Assembly (NCBI GenBank): GCA_019096195.1
Contig: JAGTXK010000039.1
Location: forward strand, 124,001 to 188,000
Origin: Boletus sp. NGJ
Lineage: Eukaryota; Basidiomycota; Agaricomycetes; Boletales; Boletaceae
Direction of reading: 5' to 3'
DNA length: 64,000 nucleotides
Of the stretch, positions 55,534-64,000 are shown in pieces. A program made the translations under genes and the position numbers. Position 1 is the stretch's first letter. Every line of letters begins with the position of its first letter. The notes under the pieces are model-generated. The model worked only from the letters and a program-made list of their open reading frames with translations, was not told where the DNA came from and did not search any database.

Positions 55534-57639
55534 TCACAATCGAGATCGAGATTCTCCGAGTGCAACACACCGAGCAATTCCATTCCTATATTTTACTTCA
55601 AACGTGATATCCTTCCCATCTGCATCCTTGGCAAGATTGAAATCGAGCGTCGCTAGCATCGTCACCATAGCACACCATAAAGACGCGTCGGCGGCGTGTC
55701 GACCGGGACATATTCTCCTCCCAAAGCCAAAAACGAAGTCGGCTTTGTCGTCAGTTAAAATCCCTTCTGCATCTAAAAACCTCTCAGGGATGAACTTCTC
55801 TGCATCAGGGTACCGAGTTTCATCGCGGGTCATTGCCCTGAGGCAAATATAAACATTTCTCCCAGACGTTCAAAAGGACACCAACTGCATACCAAGTATT
55901 TGCAAAGACAGCTGCCCCTATGGAACAAATGTCATTACGAAACGAGCACGTCTCGTGAATACGTCTGAAATACCTTTGGGAATGTAGAAATCCTCGTAGA
56001 TATCACTACTCGTGGTGGCATGTGGAGGACCTTCAAGACCATCAGTAAAGCTATTTGGAAATCGACTCGGAGTTCATGATCGCACCAAGAGGAATAGGTG
56101 GTTGCCATCTCCATGTTTCGCGCAAGATCGCGTCGACATATGGCAAGGACGATCTGTCATCAAATTCCGGTAACCTATCGGTCCCCACGACAGCGTCGAT
56201 CTCCGCCTGCGCGCGTTTCCAGATCTGAGGGTTCTTAACCATCGCATGCGTGAACGTCGTTATTAATGAGCTTGACTGTGGGCTCTGTAAGTGTTGCATC
56301 CATCTCCCAGGAGGCACGACATACCGTCTCTACAGAACCTACGACCGAGCAGTTCGATTAATCATTCACGTGGACAGTTAGCGTGGCTGGAACCTACCCA
56401 GGACAGCAGTCGAGGAGGTTTGTTTAAGCGCGGTTTCATACACTGCACGGTACGAATCATCGAATTCCTCCATGCGAGTGATATGATCCGATACCATCGA
56501 GGGGTTAATATCTTCCTTGGATTCCTAAAGCAATACCAACTCATTCCCAGCCCTGTTCCAAACAAAGGTGCAAGAGACTTACCATACGCTTCTGGACGTA
56601 CTGGTGCGGTGTCTCGATCATCTTGACACCCCACTCACGGGCCACTCTCGCCTCACGTTTGATCCAAGTCCCAGGAAACCACTCAGGTATGTGCAATACT
56701 TTCAAAACGATGTCAAAGGAAACCATACTTCAAGTTTACCCAAAGATGCTCACAAAACGGGAATGCCTTGAGGAGGACTGCCTTCTCGGGCATTAACGCC
56801 TTGACTGAAGCTTCGATGAAGTTGTCGATGATCGATATCATCTTGTCATCGCGGGGGCTTGGATCGTAGTCATATATGGAACATAACGTGACCGCGACAG
56901 CAAACCTACAAGACTTTGAGAATCCTCAAAGACGTCTCGAATTGGACACAATGTCCTTACCTCAAGTAGTGAGATGTGAAGTCGTTGGAATTGTCCATCA
57001 TATTCAAGATCATCTGGCGTGCTTTGCGGAGTTGCATCGAATGAAAGCTGACAGAGGCTTCGGCGCTATATGACTGATGGATTATTCGCCGGCACAACCT
57101 CCATTGTTCACCATACTGCGCAAAAGCAAAGTTGGAACCGTGACCGTATCTGGATCCATGGAAGTGCATCAGTATGCATCTGGTCTATCACAGGACACCT
57201 CATTGTGTGGAAATCAAAGGGATTCACTCACGGATCAACTGTTGCTATGAAAGGACGACTAGAGTACAACTGCGATCGTTTCTCGAGGAGGTCCGTCGCG
57301 ACGGAGAGTGAGTTCAGGACCACGACATCCATATCCAACAGTCGGATGTACATTATATCACCTAAGAATTGTCAGAGTCATGCATTCCAGCTCCGTACCA
57401 CCGTACTCACCATACGTTTCCTGCCAGTTTGTATAAGTTCTGAAGGGTTCTTCCCTACTAACAGAGAGGGCATTTCCTAATAATGGTAGAGGGGTTGGGC
57501 CAGGGGGGAGACGATATCCCTTCCTCTCGATGCGATTCTGGATGAGCCGCCGAATCATGTCCACAGACACAACCGCAAATGGAACGAGCAGGGCCGCAAG
57601 TAGTGTAGTTGAAGTGGTCCATTCCATCCTTGCTGCCAT
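55534..57639 (-). CDS. Cytochrome P450 monooxygenase, copy 2
   Basis: A tandem paralogue of the gene at 51757-53840 with the same exon plan. The first exon (57639-57411) and the last exon with the haem loop FGFGRRICPGRH are almost identical to copy 1, while the middle exons differ at roughly one base in ten (for example SYGHGSNFAFAQYGEQWRLCRR-type region, ILRETWRWQPPIPLG, PPHATTSSDIYEDFYIPK). Conserved P450 elements (anchor, proline hinge, E-x-x-R, haem Cys) are all visible. Product differences cluster in the central part, where substrate-recognition sites lie, so the two enzymes may differ in substrate. Exon limits in the middle were not fully resolved. Confidence 0.82.
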
Positions 57640-58228
57640 GGGCTGTATTCAATAACAATCCACAGCCTAGGACAACACATCTTATAAGGGCCAACTGAGT
57701 TTCTGACGGTGAGAATGGCTCGCGAAGACAAGTCTCGCTTATACTCCGCCGCCGCCGAGTATCCACACTACGGCCCAGCGCTGGCTTCAGAAGCGAGGAT
57801 GTCGCCGCCGCCACCACCCAGTGTGGACATTGTTCATTGCTGTCATGACTCATCTGCCCTTTTGAATCAACTTCTATCCAATCAGAAGTGATATAGATAC
57901 GCCACCTTCGTACCAGCGCCAGGGGCATATGATGCAGAACGTTCTCGTTTCAAGTTATGGCAGATGGCATGACAATGATGAGCATGTGCCAGATATCATC
58001 TTTGCGACTACCGTATCTAATGGCAGGAATACAACACCAAACTCATCACGAGACATAGTATTCTCACCAGATGCGCACTGAAGATCTCCTGAGCCAAAGT
58101 GATACGGTACCCGGCCTTTGTCCGGACTCTGGATAGCACAGGCACGTTGAGGAATCACTGGCAATAGCACATGCGCCATCGCAACCCAATATACTTCTAC
58201 ACTACAACCTGTGCATGCCTCCCGAAGT
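57640..58228. other. Intergenic, P450 copy 2 to F-box gene
   Basis: About 590 bp holding the promoter of P450 copy 2, including CTTATAAGG at about 57680-57688 (TATA-like on the minus strand), and the F-box 3' flank. No gene is seen. Confidence 0.45.
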
Positions 58229-59613
58229 CTATCCAGACCTTCTCATCGCGCGATCATCGAGTTCACCTTCGCGCGGCACACCATCTTGAATCTCGATACA
58301 CACCTGCTTCCCATGCCCACCTGCAGCAAGCCACTTGCAAAATCCCCTCACCCATCCTTTCCGCCGCGCCATCTCCGGTTCCTTCAACACGACCCTCCTC
58401 ACCGTCTGCCACGCACCATCTGTCAACACAGGGGGGTCAGGGTTGGGGCGTACGTATCCCCGAAGTGTTGCTGCGAACTTTGCCACGTCCGTCCCCCCAA
58501 GAACGACCTCTTCTACGTTCGGAAACGCCTTCAAAAACGACCCTGTCGGCATCTTCCACTTGATGGCACTGTTATGTAAATAGAGCGCTTTCACGCTTGC
58601 GAATCGAGGTGGCCGTTCCCATTGAAGACATATTCTGCCACACGATTCGCGTACGGTAGCTCGACAGCAAGGTCGTCGTGCCAAGAAATTTCGAGGCGTC
58701 TGAGGTTAGGCGTAGTGAGGACGCTTAGGAGCTCGCAATGGTATCGGACACCAGGATCGCGGCGGTGGATCATGAGGGTCTCGAGTGAGGGTAGGGTGAC
58801 ACCCGGCGGACGCACTGGAAAATCCTCGTCTGGTTCGATGATGGGTCCATACAAGGCAGCTAGCGTAACCAAGTTCGGCGTCGACCGTAAGAGCGCACAA
58901 AGAGCGGGGAACTCGACGAGATAAGGTGGGAGAAAGAAGCCCAGCATCGGACATTTCTGGGTCCGTATGTAACGTGAGCGAGTGTGAGGTTCTGGACGTT
59001 GAACGGCCAGTCAGATCTCATCCGAAAGGTTTCGATCGGCAAGTGGTCAATGTCAAGGTGGGTCAGTGATGGTGCCCTGCCACTGAGGAAAGGGAATAGG
59101 TAGAGGTCTCGGAGTTGATAATAGTGGGGGTAGGTTGTATGATTCGCCTTGACAGACACACTCATCAAACGAGGTGCATGGAAGTTTAACGAACCCTTCA
59201 TGACAGTGCAGATGACCGTATCCGATACATCCCACAGAGAAAGACTCCGCAGGCGATGTGCGTGTCGATTTAACGCACCGATGATCGACTCGAGGAAGGC
59301 TTCGGTGGAGATGGTTACGCTTGTGCACAAGCCAGTGACAGAAGCTGACGTCGATCTCGAAATTTCCAGACCGCTCTAGATACGTCTGTAAATGGTCTAT
59401 TGGAGTCGCAGAAGTCAGGAAGACACGTGTCCACAACTCGGGACTGCGAAACACGACGGCGCGCCAGCTCCTGCAAACACCAGCTACCGCGATCGGCAGC
59501 GAAAACGCATGAGCCGAGTGTGGAACCTCATAGAGCCCGTACTGGAGTATGTCAATGAGAATTTCGTTGGGAAGGAACGAAATGGACGAGAGCTGGATCT
59601 GGATGGGCTGCAC
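58229..59613 (-). pseudogene. F-box protein gene with disrupted frame
   Basis: The first part (ATG 59613) encodes a standard Agaricomycete F-box: FLPNEILIDILQYGLYEVPH ... VAGVCRSWRAVVFRSPELW. Downstream, leucine-rich stretches continue in other frames: ALNRHAHRLRSLSLWDVSD and LTHLDIDHLPIETF (59330-58990), LPPYLVEFPALCALLRSTPN with LPSLETLMIHRRDPG (58947-58640), and FASVKALYLHNSAIKW through CIEIQDGVPREGELDD (58610-58229). Three frame changes (about 59350, about 58960, about 58610) are not explained by good introns. F-box proteins recruit substrates to SCF ubiquitin ligases; this one is probably a pseudogene, or the assembly has indels here. Confidence 0.7.
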
Positions 59614-60409
59614 ACGCTCTGTAGGCGTCAGGGAGATTTAAATCGTAGTGAGACGAGCGTCCAGTTCTCGCTCGACAACCCACGGCTCTATCTCGGTTGG
59701 ATAGTCAGGAACGCAAGGTAGCGCACTGTGGTTATTAGTCATCTGAATCAGAGCTTGACAACACACGACGTAGTCTTTATCAAACTCATAGGTCTTGGAA
59801 TGCCGCATAATTTCCGTCCGGTATGGTGCGTTTCAGTCACAATGAAACATGATACAATGAGCTGATCATCATTGACCCAGTTCACTGAGCTCACCAGCAC
59901 CTTTGGCACTGTCAGTGCCATCGTGGAGACACGACACCGTGTTGTGTTACCGAGCAAGATTTCACAGCTCGCTGGATAGCAGAGTCAAAGGTCAGCGCTT
60001 CAGCTGAGTGGGGCGAAACCGTGCAGAGTGATGACACTTCCGGATTCGGCCTTGTCACGAGCAACGTGTACGAGAAAAAAAAAAGATCATGAAATGGACG
60101 TGAACAGGTCATAAAAGTTGTCAAGCGTCGTACAAGAACTTAGACATCACAGTACAGGTCTGAGACGCCCCATAAACAAAGCATAGGGTCTGGCAAGATT
60201 ACGCTACATACCAAAGGAAGTGGGAAAGCAGAAAGGACAAGACAAGACACAATAGATCAGTATCGAGTAACGCAGGAACTATTATCAGAGAACGTAAGAA
60301 AAATTAATAGGTATCAAGATCGAGGCAAGAGCATCAATTTAAAGCACAAGAGCACAGACCCCCTACATCACCACCGCATATCGCGACGACGATCATGCTC
60401 ACTCACCGA
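59614..60409. other. Intergenic, F-box gene promoter to SAM gene 3' end
   Basis: About 800 bp, with a short A run (60075-60085). No gene, RNA or repeat is recognised. Confidence 0.4.
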
Positions 60410-62782
60410 TTATGGTCGGCGGACCCATCGTCCAAACCCCATTCTTCGGAGCACAGCAGCACAGATGGCGAATGAGACCAAGATTATGCTGCATGACATG
60501 CGCGCCACCGACAAGCGTCCGCCTCTTTTCGCCGGAGAAGGGTATCTGTTGTTCACTCCAGAACGGGAACCAGTGCGAGCCCGAGACCGGTCTTGATCCA
60601 CATGCGCGGATGCACCCACGTGTTCATAGGGAAATACCCACCCCATCGCTCTCGCAACGATCGCGCGTGCAATCTCCCCCATCGACATGGTCTCCCAACC
60701 TTCAAGGACATCCCTATTCCTGGGATCCGCTGTATTGGACTTCGCTTGTTCGTTTGCGTCCGATCGTCGTTGCCTTAATTCAAATTCAGAAGAGTGGCGA
60801 GAATCAGAGCGTTGGGTTGGCTCCAACACCGCCTCTTGCTTGGCAGTATCAGCTTCAACCTCCTCCAGACGCAGCCGGAATGCTTCCATTTGGGTACGTG
60901 TTACTGCAACAGACTCTTCAAGCGCTCGTAGAGCACTATCTGAATCATTCTGCAGATCTGATCCTGCTGGGGGCTTATCACGAACGACACCATTCACGCC
61001 GCTCGCATGGCGGTGATGGTCCACTAAATTCATCTCGCCGCCAACATTCTTGGATGCGTCGTCAGTGGGAGAACCGGTAAAAATGGCGGTGACAACTCGT
61101 TTTTGAGTCTTTGAATTCTTCCCTCTGCTTCCACTGCTTCCCCGCGCCCCCGGCCGCTTTGACCGAACTGAGTCTCCCCGGATTTTTTGGCCATCTTTTT
61201 TAGGAAGAGATGTGTCTGGTTCCAGGACCAGAGGAGAAGCACTATCTGCATCCGCATTCAGGGAAACAGGAATACGTTTCACTGTCTCCCCCAGACCGAA
61301 GTCGGCCTCCCATGCTCGCGCTCCTTTCAGCGGGATGCTCGAAGACGACGCCAACAGCTCTTCAATGCTAGGCTCCTCTTCTTCGTCCCCAACGACTTCA
61401 AGCGCGGTATTCATGTAGATGTATGGAGGAGGTGGAGTCAACGAGGGTGGTTCCTGGAGAACAACCGTGGAATCTGCCATGGACGAACGGACGTCGTGGG
61501 GTGATTCATCGTGTAGAGCGGACGGTAGGTCTGATGGGGATTCTGGTAAACACTTGGCGCCCGAGATGGATTCAACCTCTGGCTCAATCTCGCTTTCAGA
61601 CTCGGCCTCGCTCCCGCTCACGGAGCCCTGCTCGCTGGCAGAACATTCGCTCCCGCTTGTGCTTGCACGCTCCCAAGATTCAACGAGGCCCTTGACCTTG
61701 CCTCGACGACGCATGCGCATGCGCGCCAGGTCCCTGTACCTCTGTGCGGAGGCATCCGAAACCGAGTTGGAGCGGTGCAGAGACATGGCCGGGGATGGTG
61801 GGAAGGCGGATTCCCTGGTGTTGTTGTCAAGGAGCAGGCGGAGGTCATCAACAGACACAGAGGCACCGCGGATGTTGTTGAATGGGGTGGAAGAGTGAGC
61901 AGATCGGGAATAGATCTCATTCGAGTGGTCGGAGACTTCATGCGAGTGATACGAGTCGACGTAGATGCGTCCGCGGAGAACGTCAGCGCGGAGGGTGCGC
62001 GAACGCTCAAGAAGCTGAGCGCGCTGCATATCAGAAAGGGGTGTGCTATGCACGTGTAAAGGTAATCAGAGGAGAAGGCCACGCAACGACAGACGTGGGA
62101 CGTACCCAGCAAGATCCGCATCTGTGAGCCGCAGTAACTCACGACCTGTAAGACCGCGTGTGCGGACACACTCGACTATGTCCATGAGGCTGGAGTCGTC
62201 TTTGTCCCCGTCAGTGTTGTTTTCCGACCTGAGAGAGGTCTCGAGATAGGTAGTGAGTTGATACGTGCTCCACTGCTTGGGGTTAGAAGGTAAGCCAGCG
62301 TAAAGCTCTGATCCGATGTCCTGGTCGTGACTATATGGGTAGTTCTGATCATGGCCGTGATGCCCTGTGATGGCCGGGGTGGCGCTGCCCGGTGGCATGG
62401 TCTCCGCCCTCCGCACTCGGTGCGTGAGTTTCGGCTCATCTGCGCGACCTGACGACACTGATGGGTTGTCTGATGACGCAACGACGACTGACGGTGGGAT
62501 CGGCAATGGCGCAGGGCCGGTGCGCACTTCACCGCGCAATTCTGCCTCGACCAACGACAATGAAGACGAATGGCGGTGCCGCACCCTCGTCATTGTCGGT
62601 ATCCGGGAAGGCGAGGTGGGAACATAATTGTGCCTGATATGGTGGGCAGAGTGTGGTGACGAGTTCGAGCGGGACAACAACGCAGAAGACGTCGTCTTGA
62701 TTGCGTACGGATGAGCATTTGGCTGGATGGGTGGTAGGTGTTTCTTGGTGGGTTCCGCTGGCGAGACCGGTCGACTCGCCAT
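60410..62782 (-). CDS. SAM-domain protein with C-terminal membrane anchor
   Basis: Predicted 770 aa from two exons (62782-62106 and 62045-60410). The start MASRPVSPAEPTKKHLPPIQ opens a disordered Ser/Pro-rich region. Residues about 180-240 form a SAM domain: PKQWSTYQLTTYLETSL, SSLMDIVECVRTRGLTGREL, LRLTDADLAG, then MQRAQLLERSRTLRADVLRG after the intron. The remainder is long, acidic and Ser-rich (SECSASEQGSVSGSEAESE), with a coiled-coil near residue 620 (ALRALEESVAVTRTQMEAFR, LEEVEADTAKQEAVLE), and ends with one hydrophobic helix (CSIILVSFAICAAVL) plus RRMGFGRWVRRP, so it is probably tail-anchored. SAM domains mediate oligomers or protein partners; the function here is unknown. The promoter is shared with the divergent LRR gene. 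Confidence 0.85.
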
Positions 62783-63027
62783 GGCTGCCAGTCAGTAGCT
62801 CGACCCCAGTCAATGAGTCGGTCAATGACCAGCCAGTGAAGACTGTTCAGCGGCGACGGGGCGGTGCGGTGAGTACTAAACACGCTGTCAATGCACAAAG
62901 GCCTGCTCATAATCCGAGCCACCGTGGGATAATTGTCGGAAGACATGTGGACCTTGTGCGGTAAGTACAACTTTGGTTGAACACATATCCGCGACTGGAT
63001 TGCAAGTTGGACAGGACCATTGTACAC
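62783..63027. promoter_or_regulatory. Bidirectional promoter between SAM-domain and LRR genes
   Basis: Only 245 bp separate the two divergent start codons, so both genes must share this region. No TATA box is evident. Confidence 0.5.
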
Positions 63028-64000
63028 ATGTCTCAGCGCAAACAACAACGATCAAGCGCACCGCAGGCCAAACGGCGACGTGAGGATAATGTCCCAGAAT
63101 TTGGTGCACCCACGGAGGACGATGCTTCCCTGTTGCAACCAAACCATTTTCCCTCGGCAACAGCTTTGTCAACTCGTATCCTCCCTCAAAAGGCTGTTGT
63201 ACCCTCGCTTTCCTCCCTCGCAGCTCGTTGCTTTGTAGCGCACGTTCGAGCACTGTCAGAGAACGAAAAATCATGGGCTCGTTCCAAACGCGATCTGAAG
63301 CGTTTGCCTGACACATTAGTACCAAGATTATTCTCCATGTTGCGATCCAGCTGCCCGACGCTTCTATCGCATGGCCTGATTGTTTTGGTAAGATTCCACG
63401 TCATGGTCCACTCTGTCTTGTCCAACCTGACACACTGAAGTATTTCTTGCGTGGGCCATCCTTTGTGCTCTCTAGCGATCTACCCGGCGTTCAGCGACAA
63501 ACGATTGTTTCTGTTAAGAAAAATACAGCACTCAGAGAACTTCATTTGATTGGTTTCGACAAGCTTGCCGATACGGTCTTTGCGTCCATATTACCTTCTC
63601 TTCCTCGTCTCCGCGTTCTCGTGCTCCGGTGCGGTAAATAGTTCTCTCTGTATGGCTCTCTGACGCGGTCACAGCGGTTGTTTCAAAGTCGGCACAAAAA
63701 CCGCAGAAGCGATTGGTAGTGCGTGTCCGTCCTTGACTACCCTCAATCTCAACTATACATCTGCCCCACCCGCGTCCCTCCTCGGACCATTGACCTCTTG
63801 CACCAGCTTGGAGGTGCTAAAGGTAGCAGGCATATCAAATTGGGTGAGTGAATAAACTACCAATACCAATCGCACCGTCAACCCCCACAGCGCCTATCCA
63901 GACCGATGGCACCTTTGCAAAGCTCCTCGCCGGACTTGCACGAGAACCCGACATGACCCTACCTCGCATGAAAAACCTCAAATTCCGCCAACTCGGTCTC
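63028..64000 (+). CDS. Leucine-rich-repeat protein, 3' end outside window
   Basis: Exons 63028-63387, 63441-63628, 63675-63843 and 63902 onward keep one frame; the gene runs off the window. It starts MSQRKQQRSSAPQAKRRRED with a basic, nuclear-localisation-like cluster. From residue about 130 LRR units appear: NTALRELHLIGFDKLADTVF, LPRLRVLVLRGCFKVGTKTA, CPSLTTLNLNYTSAPPASLL, CTSLEVLKVAGISNW, and MKNLKFRQLGL. The pattern is of the RNI/AMN1-like cysteine-containing LRR class found in Rad7- and F-box/LRR-type proteins; no F-box is visible in the part seen. Acceptor choice at 63901 rather than 63890 is needed to keep the frame. Confidence 0.8.

Larger units (their letters stand above)
51652..58340. 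repeat. Tandem duplication of about 3.8 kb (P450 plus F-box tail)
   Basis: Unit 1 spans about 51652-55428 and unit 2 about 55429-58340. Each holds a P450 gene, its 5' flank and the 3' end of an F-box gene. Offsets between matching positions are 3777 at the P450 3' end and 3799 at its 5' end. Confidence 0.85.

Noticed and set aside
16129-57639. Secondary-metabolite gene cluster (MFS, esterase, P450s)
   Set aside because: The genes are spread over 40 kb with housekeeping genes between them and no synthase is present.

Overview
The window is nuclear DNA of a mushroom-forming basidiomycete (Agaricomycetes). The evidence is genes split by many introns of about 40-60 bp with GTRNGT donors, a farnesylated mating-pheromone precursor ending in CVVA, DUF6533-type seven-helix proteins, a giant TPR-CHAT protein, single-pass Ser/Thr-rich wall or membrane proteins, microsomal P450 repeats, F-box proteins and a chromodomain Ty3/gypsy element.

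Layout. 1-7263: a fossil Ty3/gypsy chromovirus (5' end cut by the window) with a 1.09-kb solo LTR of another element inside it. 7264-8819: unrecognised decayed sequence. 8822-11409: a pogo-like DNA transposon with TA target duplication, disabled by TGA codons. 11840-14450: a tandem repeat carrying two mating-pheromone precursor genes, one intact (41 aa, CVVA) and one that has lost the CaaX reading frame. 16129-18360: an 11-exon MFS transporter. 19915-19986: tRNA-Arg. 20425-25226: two co-oriented genes, one for a tail-anchored coiled-coil protein and one for a Ser/Thr-rich membrane protein. 25930-35900: a 5-kb tandem duplication of a carboxylesterase plus a DUF6533 membrane protein, in which each copy has lost a different gene. 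36120-43190: a housekeeping stretch with RNase P/MRP subunit Pop4, an isochorismatase-like hydrolase, a PICOT-type glutaredoxin, tRNA-Ile, a MINDY deubiquitinase and a 46-aa secreted peptide. 44089-46422: a proline-rich acidic protein. 47165-51394: a TPR-CHAT protein. 51757-57639: two tandem P450 genes. 58229-59613: an F-box gene, frame-disrupted. 60410-62782: a SAM-domain, tail-anchored protein. 63028-64000: an LRR protein cut by the window end.

How the parts relate. The left third is repeat-rich and contains the pheromone genes; no STE3-type receptor is visible, so this is either an edge of a B mating locus or a detached pheromone cluster. The right half is gene-dense, with two independent tandem duplications (carboxylesterase/DUF6533 and P450/F-box tail). 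Exon structures for Pop4, glutaredoxin, MINDY, MFS, the 46-aa peptide, the tail-anchored protein and the SAM protein were worked out by hand; each keeps one reading frame across all joins, which supports them. No expression or database data were available; all family names rest on motifs read from the sequence.
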